Shown here: positions 55,483 through 64,000 of the stretch, one piece after another
How the letters are laid out: each line of letters begins with the position of its first letter
How positions within the stretch are numbered: position 1 is the stretch's first letter
Assembly: GCA_009193035.1 (NCBI GenBank)
Contig: SWDT01000080.1
Location: 1 to 64,000 of the forward strand
Direction: 5' to 3'
Source: Halicephalobus mephisto
Taxonomy: Eukaryota; Nematoda; Chromadorea; Rhabditida; Panagrolaimidae
DNA length: 64,000 bases
Position numbers and translations under genes: made by a program
Notes under the pieces: model-generated
The model's database searches: none
Seen by the model: only the letters and a program-made list of their open reading frames with translations
Told to the model about the DNA's origin: nothing

Positions 55483-55735
55483 GGAATTTTTTTATTTTAT
55501 AATTTAAATTTTTTTATTTCATAATTAAATTTTTTTATTTTATAATTAAATTTTTTTATTTTATAATTTAAATTTTTTTATTTTATAATTTAAATTTTTT
55601 ATTTTATAATTTAAATTTTTTTATTTCATAATTAAATTTTTTTATTTTATAATTTAAATTTTTTATTTTATAATTTAAATTTTTTTATTTCATAATTAAA
55701 TTTTTTTATTTTATAATTTAAATTTTATGTTTATT
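55483..55735 (+). repeat. Tandem TTTTTTATTTTATAATTTAAA repeat
   Basis: About ten units of 22-30 bp, some with TTTCATAATTAAA. Low complexity. Confidence 0.9.
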
Positions 55736-55984
55736 TATTTATTCATTAAATTCGCAATGGTCTGTTAATTTTCGAAATTACCCGAATACTCTGTGCTTCA
55801 AAAAATGATGTTATGTATGAACTTTAAGCCAGTTTTAAAAAAAAAAAAGACTTCAGCAAAAGTAGGAACCTATTCAATGGGTCTTTGTATTCTGGTTTTT
55901 TCGGCTTGTTTTATTCCAGAACTTTTTTGTTGTTGTTAAATTTTCGAAGAAAAGTATGCTCAATCTGAGGATAATGTCCACGGA

Positions 55985-56230
55985 TAGGACGTAGGTAAAG
56001 TATAGTGAATACGGTATATAGGACATGGTATATAGGAGTACGGTATATATGAAAAAGGTATATAGGAATACAATATATAGGAGTACGGTATATAGGAGTA
56101 CAGTATATATGAAAAAGGTATATAGGAATACAGTATATAGAAATACGGTATATAGAAATACGATATATATGAATACGGTATATAGAAATACAGTATATAT
56201 GAAAAAGCTATATATGAAAAAAATAATAGA
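55985..56230 (+). repeat. Tandem repeat of GTATATAGGAATACG units
   Basis: About fifteen units of 16 bp (GTATATAGGAGTACG, GTATATATGAAAAAG). Frames on both strands read Tyr-rich artefacts. Confidence 0.9.
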
Positions 56231-59028
56231 TCAGAGAAAATCAAGGATTTAGAATTTACTTTTATGTTCTACTATGAACTACTAGATATTGAAAAAATGA
56301 TTATCCAGAGTGTGTTAGTCCTCATGTTCTTAGACTCCCTGACCCTAATAGTGACTGATTAGAGTGGAAGACTGTTGTTTTCAGTCACTATCCTTTGGTT
56401 TTTACAGTAACTTTAAATTTGTAATTTTTGTAAGAATAGTGGTTGTTGGGTTTTTGAAAAAAGTAAATTTAACCTAAGAACAGTATTTATGGATAGAACA
56501 GATAAAGTATAATAAATACGGTATATATGAAAAAAGTGATAAATCAGACAAGACCGAAAATTTAGGGTTTTTTTTTACATGTTATTACGAACTTTTAAAT
56601 ACTGAAAATAATCACTATCCAAAGTATCTTAATTTTCATGTTATCTTGAATTTCTCCGATTTCGATAATAATTATTTTTATGGATTTAATTTTTGCAAAA
56701 AGGAATATCAAAGATGGAATTTTAGAGGAAATAAAATTTATAGTTACATCGGTGTAAAAAGTTCGGAAATTTTTGCAAAATTTTCACCAGACGAACTTTT
56801 GGAATTTTTAAATTTTATTAAATTTCCGAAGGTTGCAGAAAATTCCTGAATAGATTGTCAAATGTTCTAGAGAACTTTTATGGTCTTCCAGAATTCAAAA
56901 AAGATATAAAACTAATATCCGATTGATGAAGAATCTGACAGCCTATACAAGATTCTAGAAAATTTCAAAATTTCTGACTAAATTATGGAAGCTTGTAGAC
57001 CTTTATATATGACTTTTGGATGACTTCATAAATTTTTTTGAATCTTGGAAAGTTATAAAATTCTAGAAAATTTCGAAATTTCTAATAGGACCATGGAAGC
57101 TTATAGAACTTTATCCGAAATTCTAGATGACTTCATAAATTTTTTTTAGTCCTAGAAAGTTATAAGATTCTAGAAAATTTCGAAGTTTCTGACTAAATTA
57201 TGGAAGCTTCTAGACCTTTATGTAGGGTTTCTGGATGATTTCATAATCTTTTGCTGCAGTCTGGAAAGCTATAGATTCTGAAAATTTCAATAAAATTCTA
57301 AAAGCTTGTAGAAACTTATGAGATTTCTGAAAATTCAACAATCTTCTACAGTATTTTGAAATCTAAATTTTTCTACAGTATCCTAGAATTTTCTATATTT
57401 TTCTACAGTACTCTAAAATCTTTTAGAATTTTCTACAATATCCTATAGTCTTCTAAATTTTTTTACAGTATCCTAAAATCTAAAATTTTTTACAGTATCC
57501 TAAAATCTAAAATTTTTTACAGTATCTTACAGTCTTCTAAATTTTTTTCAGTACCCTAAAATCTTCTAGAATTTTCTACAGTATCTTAAAATTTCCCAAA
57601 TTTTCCTACAGTATCCCATAATTAAAAAAGTACTTTGACTTCAAAAACTAAAAATTTTTTATTCTATAATTTTGACCAAAGTTCAAAATAATAATTCTCA
57701 ATTTTTTGAAAATTAATGTTCCAAAAATTTTGCAAAATTTGTCCCTCGATAAAACTTCATATTCTGAATCCATTTATTTCTAACATGACTTAATTCCTGA
57801 ATTTTATGAGTTTTGAATATCCGGTCCGAGTTCGAAATTCGATTCGGAAAAATTTGGAAACTCACGAAACGGTTCCGTTTTTGAAACTGACTCGGCCGAA
57901 AATTCCAAAATTGTATTACTTTCGAATTCGACGGAAATCAAAGTTAAATAAATTTTTTTTTTTTTTGGAATTTTTAAAATTCTGGTCGTGACTGATTTTT
58001 ATTTATAATTTTGCAAGTTTTTTTTGGACATTCGGGGCTCAGCAGGAGGAATTCCGAAAAAGGAAATGAAGATGTTTAAAAAATGACGTTTTTTGTGTTC
58101 TTAAATTTTTTAAAAACTACAATTTTTCAAAATTGAACACTAATTCCGAAAAAAATGCGAAATTTTAATTCTTCAAAATTTTTGTTTTCAAAATTTTGTA
58201 ATAAAATTTTTTAAAATTTCTGTGATTTCGAAAATGTCTAAAAATTAAAAAAAAATAAAATTTTTTAAAATTTCTGTGATTTCGAAAATGTGTAAAAATT
58301 TAAAAAAATGAAATTTTTTAAAATTTCTGCGATTTCGAAAATGTGTAAAATTTAAAAAAATGAAATTTTTAATATTATAATTAAAAATAGAAATTTTAAA
58401 AATAAAATTTATTTTTTTTTAAAGTTCTTACAAAATTAAAAATTTATGTTTAAGAATTTTTTAGAAATAAATTTTATTTTTTTTTTAATTTTTAAGATTT
58501 TTTAATTTTTTTAAAATTTTAAAAATTTTCTAAATTTTTAATTTTTTTTAAATTTTATAATTTTTTAAATTTTTTTAAATTTTATAATTTTTTAAATTTT
58601 AAAAAAATCCCGGAAGTTCGTTTTTGAAAAGTTTTATAATTAAATTTGTTTCAATTTTTATAAAATTAAGAAACTTAAAATTTTCAAAACTGCTCGAAAA
58701 TTTCTGACATTTTAAAAAAATTTTTAAATTTAATTTTAATATAATTTTGAAGCTGATGTCTAAAAAGACAAATTTTTAAAGTTGTTAGAAAATCCAGAAA
58801 ATTCGTAATGTTATTGATTTTTAACTTTTATATTTATAAAAATAAAATTTCGCAAAAATTTTTAGATTTTTGATATTTTTAAAATTTTCCAAAATTGCAA
58901 AATTCTGAAATTTTTAAATTTTTAAAAATTCGTAAAATTTTGGAACGTTTTAAAATTAAGTAAAAATTTTTTAAAATGTTGTTAAAATTTAAATTGAAAT
59001 ATTTTTGTAAAAATATATTGTTTACATT
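56231..59028. other. A/T-rich DNA with two weak coding-like frames
   Basis: 56646-56849 (+) and 57806-57991 (+) have protein-like residues (KKEYQRWNFRGNKIYSYIGV; SFEYPVRVRNSIRKNLETHE) but no splice sites or domains. 57340-57610 repeats CTACAGTATCCTAAAATCT. The rest is AAATTT-type. Confidence 0.3.
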
Positions 59029-59029
59029 T

Positions 59030-59482
59030 TGACTACAGTAAACTTTGATGTTTTTGGAAATTTAAAAATTCGTGTCGAGACGATTTTTAACATTGTTTAC
59101 ATTCCAATTACAGTAAACTTTGATATTTGTAAAAACTTTAAATTTCTTGTCGAGACAATTTTTAATATTTTTTACATTCCAATTACAGTAAACTTTGATG
59201 TTTTTGGAAATTTAAAAATTCGTGTCGAGACGATTTTTAACATCCCAATTACAGTAAACTTTGATGTTTGTAAAAACTTTAAATTTCTTGTCGAGACAAT
59301 TTTTACGAACATTGTTTAAATTCCAACTACAGTAAACTTTGGTATTTTTGGGAATTTAAAAATTCGTGTCGAGATGATTTTTAACATTGTTTACATCCCA
59401 ATTACAGTAAACTTTGATGTTTGTAAAAACTTTAAATTTCTTGTCGAGACAATTTTTAATATTTTTTACATTCCAACTACAG
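59030..59482 (+). repeat. Tandem repeat, ~76-bp unit with TCGAGAC
   Basis: Six units of TTACAGTAAACTTTGATGTT, AAATTTAAAAATTCGTGTCG, AGACGATTTTTAACATTGTT. Two sub-types alternate: GGAAATTTAAAAATTCGTG and AAAACTTTAAATTTCTTG. Confidence 0.9.
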
Positions 59483-60118
59483 TGTAGTTATTTAAAGATG
59501 TTGCTACATGATTTTCCTATACTTTTTTATTGAAATTTTATTTTTATCACATACATGACCTTGAACTTTCGACGTGAGGAAAAAAACCCGGAACGTTTTT
59601 TTTTTGCAAATTCGAACAGGATTTAAAAACCTTCTTGACTGGCCAGTTTTGATGTTAAATATGATTATCGGAGATTCTGGATATTGGATTATCATTTGGA
59701 AGATTTTCTTTGAAAATATTATTTTTGATTTTTGGTTTTTTTTTGAAATTTTTATTTTAAAAAAACTTGAATAATTATTTTTTATAAAATTTGGTTTTTT
59801 TATGATTGTTTATTTCCAAAGTAATTATAAAAAAAAGAACTACTTATTCGAAACATGTTTTTTAAAAAATAATGATGAATTTTAAAAATCTGAAAATTAA
59901 AATTTCGCAAATTTAAAATTTTTTGTGAAAAATTTTATTAAATTGTTCTAATTTGGCGGAAATTAAATAAATAAAATAAATTTTCGAATTTTTTTTATCA
60001 TTTTTAAATAATTTTGTTTTTTAAATACAAAATTTCAAAATGATTTTTATTTTAAAAATCAAACATTCGAAAATTTCTAATTTCATAATTTAATTATTAA
60101 ACTATTTAGTTTTCTGTT
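59483..60118. other. A/T-rich DNA, nothing seen
   Basis: Short open frames only. No splice sites or motifs. Confidence 0.4.
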
Positions 60119-62640
60119 CTAAAGTTAATTATAAATATTTAAAAAGAAAAGTGTTCTCTGGATTATTCTAGAGAAATTTATTTTTTACTTTATAATAATT
60201 TTCTCAAATTTGATATCTAATAATATTTCTGATATCATATAATTAATTTTCGAATTTATATTTTTTTATTTTTAGGTTAATTATAAATATTTAAAAAGAA
60301 AAGTGTTCTCTGGATTATTCTAGAGAAATTTATTTTATAATAATTTTCTCAAATTTGATATCTAATAATATTTCCGATATCATATAATTAATTTTCGAAT
60401 TTATATTTTTTTATTTCTAGGTTAATTATAGATATTTAAAAAAGAAAAATGTTCTCTGGATTATTCTAGAGAAATTTATTTTATAATAATTTTCTCAAAT
60501 TTGATATTTAATAATATTTCTAATATCACATAATCAATTTCCGAATTTATATTTTTTTATTTCTAGGTTAATTATAGATATTTAAAAAAGAAAAGTGTTC
60601 TCTGGATTATTTCTGAGAAATTCTTGTTTTCTTTTACGATACTTTTCTCAAATTTGATATCTAATGATTTTTCCCGACGTTAAAAGACCAACTTCCAAGT
60701 CTTTGGTCTTCGATTTTAAAATTAATTTATGCATGTTTGACAGAAGGAAAATATCCCCTGGTGGATTTAAAAATAATTTGTTCTAGTTTACGGTAGTTTT
60801 ATTAAATCTAATATCTGAGGATTCCTATTGATGCCAAAACATTAATTTTCAAGTCCTTGACTTTCAGTTTCAATAATAGTTAACAAATATATAAAAAGAA
60901 AAATGTTCTCTAGTGAATTTAAAAATAATTTATGTTTTATTTTACAGTACATTTTTGAAAAATCTAATACTGAGGAATTTCTGCAAGTATTATAAAATTG
61001 ATTTTCATATTTTTGGTTTTTAATTTTAAAAATAGTTAATAAATATTAAAAAGGGAAAAATATTCATTCTTATTTATGAAATTATTTGATATTTTATTTT
61101 ACCGTACATTTTTGAAAAATCTAATACTGGAAAATTTCTACAGGTATTACAAAGTCGATTTTCATATTTTTGGTCTTCAATTTTAAAGATAGTTAATAAA
61201 TATTAAAAAGGGAAAAATATTCATTCTTATTTATGAAATTATTTAATATTTTATTTTACCGTAGTTTTTCTAACTAATACTGAGGAATTTCTGCAAGTAT
61301 TATAAAATTGATTTCCATATTTTTAGTCTTCAATTTTAAAGATAGTTAACAGATATTAAAAAAGGAAAAATGTTCATTTTTGTTTATGAAATTATTTAAT
61401 ATTTTATTTTAATCTTTTTCCAAATCTCACATTTGAGAATTTCTTATGATGTCATAAAGCCACCTTTCAATATTTAACATTTCATTTCGAAAGAAACATC
61501 TTCGTTATGGTTCAAATTTATTTCTAATTCATAGCATTTCCTCATTTTAAAAATAGCAATTTTATTTAAAAATAAAAAAAATAATTTTTTAAATTTAATT
61601 TTTAATAAAAAAAATAATTTTTTAAATTTAATTTTTAATAAAAAAAATAATTTTTAAAATTTAATTATTAATAAAAAAAATAATTTTTAAAATTTAATTT
61701 TTAATAGAAAAATTTTTAAATTTAATTATTAATAAAAAATAATTTTTAAAATTTTATTTTTAATAAAAAAAAATAATTATTAAGATTTTATTTTTAATAA
61801 AAAAATAATTTTTAAATTTTATTTTCGTCGATTTTTCGTAGTTTTGAAAAATCATCTTCATCTGATTTATACTGTCTGGATTTCCATGATTATTTCTTCA
61901 CTAAGCTTAGTTAAGCTTGTGATTTTGTCTAATATTAAAAAATATAAAATTGGAAATGTTTTTCATGAAGGATTTTAATATTTGAAAATTTTCGTCTGTA
62001 TTGTGAATTCAAATTTTAATTTCTGGATTTTAATATTGAAATTCACTTTGTAAAAAAGGAAAAGTGTTCTCTATTATGTTGTGAAACCAACTTTCAAATT
62101 TCGATGGCCTAATCTGAAGACCATTTTAGTTACTTTTAAAAAAAAATATGAATTTTATGTTATAAATTCTAATTTCAATTCTCGGTGTTCTCTTCCAAAC
62201 TTCATTTCACTTATTTTAAAAAAGGAAAAGTGTTCTCTACCATGTCATGGAACCAACTGTCAAATCTCGATGGCCTAATCTGAAGACCATTTTAGTCACT
62301 TCTGAAAAAAGAAAATATGAACTTTATGTTTTGAATTTTGATTTCAATTTTTAGTGTTCTCTTCCAAGCCTTATTTCACTTATTTTAAAAAAGGAAAAGT
62401 GTTCTCTACCATGTCATGAAACCAGCTTTCAAGTTTAGCATTGCATTTCCAAGTTTATTTTTCGAGAAAAATGTTCTCTGAATGTTTTGAATATGATTTC
62501 TAAACTTTGATGTTGTGTTTGAAACTTTATTTAACTTTTTAAAAAAAAAGAAAAGTGTTCTCCATATACCTCTAACATATCTTTAAATTCTGATGTTCTT
62601 TTTTAAACTTTTTAAAAAAAAAGAAAAGTGTTCTCTTTTA
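60119..62640 (+). repeat. Diverged tandem array with AAAAGAAAAGTGTTCTCT core
   Basis: 60119-60650 has four ~146-bp units (core, then GGATTATTCTAGAGAAATT, TCAAATTTGATATCTAATAA, GATATCATATAATTAATTTT). 60700-61440 has more diverged ~150-190-bp units, and 62040-62640 has units of 75-170 bp that keep little but the core. Cores or near-cores start near 60142, 60293, 60439, 60585, 60893, 62055, 62222, 62391, 62549 and 62622. Between 61560 and 61830 lies an AAAATAATTTTTAAAT low-complexity insert. Confidence 0.8.
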
Positions 62641-62668
62641 TTTTTCAAGAAAATTAACGCTTTTTACA

Positions 62669-63016
62669 GAATTTTTAAAATTTCTAAGATTGTCTGAATC
62701 TAAAAGTCAACAAGATCTGTTGAATATTCGCCGAATTATTGAACTTTCAAAACTTATTTCTTTAAAACATTCCGCATATTCATTTTTCGGTTTTGGATTT
62801 GTCATTTTGCGGCACTTACAAAGCCTCAACTATCCACTTGACCTGTCATATTTGAAGATGAATAACGAAAAATTGATTTTAAAAAACAAAACGAAAAAAG
62901 TCGAAAATTTATTAAACTTTGTTTTTATGTCCTGTACCGTACCCCGACCAGAATATAAAATTCAACCGAAATTTGTTATTTTTATTATTTCTCAAATGTC
63001 ATTTATAAAATTTTAA
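62669..63016 (+). other. Coding-like frame after an acceptor
   Basis: After TTTTTACAG the frame reads SESKSQQDLLNIRRIIELSK and on to FFGFGFVILRHLQSLNYPLD, ending at 63016. Composition looks protein-like, but no partner exon, donor or domain is visible. It could be a terminal exon or a remnant. Confidence 0.25.
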
Positions 63017-63294
63017 ATTTCGTCAAATATTTGAATAATTAGTTTCTTTGGGAATCTTATGATCGAAATTATTTTTTTTCTATGTTTATTTTTTCAGAAA
63101 ATCCCAGTGGAGCTAATTTGCTGCAATAATTATGGAAATTCTAAGATGTAAAATTGACTAGCTGACATGTAACATTTAAAAATGCTAACTGACATTGACG
63201 ATATCTCATTTATTCAGTCGGGTGGATTCCAGTAGTTGTATAAAAAGAAATAACTATGAAAATTAAGAACTTTAAATTTATTAATCCGCTAATT

Positions 63295-63680
63295 ATCGCC
63301 GGAGGACGTGAAATCGGTTTTTATCGCGAAAGTTGTTCTCAACTACATATAAAAAAGCGTAACTTTTGGCGGAATAAAAAATAAAATCATTTTTTTCGCG
63401 AAAATTTTTGACAACCAAAAAAATTAGTTTTTTTAAACACGAGTAATTCTGTACAAAACACAACCTAAATAAAGAACGAAATTCACTTTTATCGTCAAAG
63501 TCCCTGATGACTGTAACGAAATTTTTCATCCCTAAGGACGGATAGTTTCTTGAAAAATACAATCCAAAAAGAGCGATTTCTTGTCGCGAAAATCCCTGAT
63601 GGTCGTGATAAACTCCCTTGTTCCCAAAGGCAGGTGAATTTTTGCAAAAAATAGAAGATGAATCGGAGTTTAACAAAGTG
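63295..63680 (-). repeat. Diverged ~110-bp repeat giving a 127-codon frame
   Basis: Three to four units with GTCCCTGATGACTGT / ATCCCTGATGGTCGTGA and TTTTGTACAA-like segments. The minus frame stays open and reads a repeated pattern (NFVTVIRDFDDKSEF, VYHDHQGFSRQE). I regard it as repeat-derived. Confidence 0.5.
63345..63380 (+). mobile_element. Solitary MITE end
   Basis: ACATATAAAAAAGCGTAACT followed by TTTGGCGG matches the terminus of the MITE family. The other end was not found. Confidence 0.45.
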
Positions 63681-63737
63681 GATTTTGTGATAAATATTTT
63701 TTTCTGTTTTGTACCTCCATTAGAGGTTTTACTACTT

Positions 63738-63900
63738 TACAAAAAAATGTAATTTTTGGCACAGTAACAGACGTAAATAGTCACTATTACTTTTTAATTT
63801 CCGTTACAAAAGTCAAATATTCATGAAAAATGTGACGATTATTACATTTTTGTTATATTTCGCAATTATTATAAGGCTAAAAGTCACACTTTTTTGTGTA
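63738..63900. mobile_element. MITE copy 3
   Basis: Left TACAAAAAAATGTAATTTTT-GGCACAGTAAC and right AGGCTAAAAGTCACACTTTT-TTGTGTA are inverted. The inner GTCAC/GTGAC pair is kept. Confidence 0.65.
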
Positions 63901-63966
63901 TACTGAAAGAAATTATATATTCAGTTTAATTTATCGATATATCATACAAAATCTACTAACATCAAC

Positions 63967-64000
63967 ACTAAAAGAAACTTAACTTTTGGCTCAGTAACAA
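63967..64000 (+). mobile_element. MITE end cut by the window edge
   Basis: CACTAAAAGAAACTTAACTT then TTGGCTCAGTAACAA resembles the start of the same family; the remainder lies outside the window. Confidence 0.4.

Noticed and set aside
55960..56252. Tyr-Ser-Pro-rich frames on both strands
   Set aside because: Produced by the 16-bp GTATATAGGAATACG tandem repeat.
59029..59319. 96-codon frame with repeated TVNFDVFGNLKIRVETIF
   Set aside because: It only mirrors the 76-bp tandem repeat; other units of the same array break the frame.
60119..63016. CRISPR-like array because of the repeated 18-bp core
   Set aside because: Spacers are themselves diverged repeats of variable length in a eukaryotic setting; no cas-like genes.

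Overview
The window looks like nuclear DNA of a rhabditid nematode, most likely Caenorhabditis or a close relative. It is AT-rich, with compact genes on both strands. Many introns are only about 40-50 bp and end in TTTCAG or TTTTAG. The gene families are typical of nematodes: ShKT-domain secreted proteins, srg-superfamily chemoreceptors and small secreted cysteine-rich proteins. Non-coding DNA is dominated by A/T low-complexity sequence, tandem repeats and a recurring TCGAGAC-type motif. No tRNA, rRNA or CRISPR was recognised. Gene models were spliced by eye; reading phase was checked across every junction given, and none has been compared with a database.

Layout. 0-4 kb: a decayed Merlin/ISXO2-type transposase (-) and a secreted protein with four ShKT domains (+). 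5-13.5 kb: two tandemly duplicated chemoreceptor genes (+) with duplicated flanks; between them lie a broken F-box-like relative cut by a MITE, a cysteine-rich extracellular protein (-), a small secreted peptide (-) and a frameshifted acidic ORF (-). 13.6-18 kb: a second MITE copy, pyrimidine and purine tracts facing each other around a 55-aa secreted cysteine peptide gene (+), and tandem repeats. 18-24.5 kb: two tandem calpains of the SOL/calpain-15 type with RanBP2 zinc fingers (+), which share patches of near identity including one identical intron. 25.5-28.5 kb: a secreted cysteine-containing protein (-) and a four-TM Flower-like protein (-). 29-33.6 kb: a 350-bp foldback element, a 275-bp LTR-like repeat that supplies the start codon of an F-box-like gene (+), and a MAPK/JNK-like gene (+) whose DFG and TPY motifs are lost, so a probable pseudokinase. 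34.4-35.7 kb: a frameshifted Q/N/Y-rich secreted protein (+). 36-39.8 kb: a six-exon membrane-anchored acidic protein (-) with one apparent single-base error. 40.5-45.9 kb: a tentative three-exon gene (-). 50-55.2 kb: a DGAT2-family acyltransferase (+) enclosed by ~510-bp inverted repeats. From 55 kb to the end the DNA is almost entirely repeats and A/T-rich sequence, including a 2.5-kb array built around an 18-bp core and a cluster of MITE copies.

The genes do not form one pathway. The main themes are local duplication followed by divergence (receptors, calpains, F-box-like genes) and heavy mobile-element activity. The most unusual items are the acyltransferase inside inverted repeats, the patchy exchange between the calpains, the JNK-like pseudokinase and the conserved-core array. 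Several otherwise good genes carry single-base frameshifts, so base-level accuracy of this sequence should be confirmed before pseudogenes are declared.
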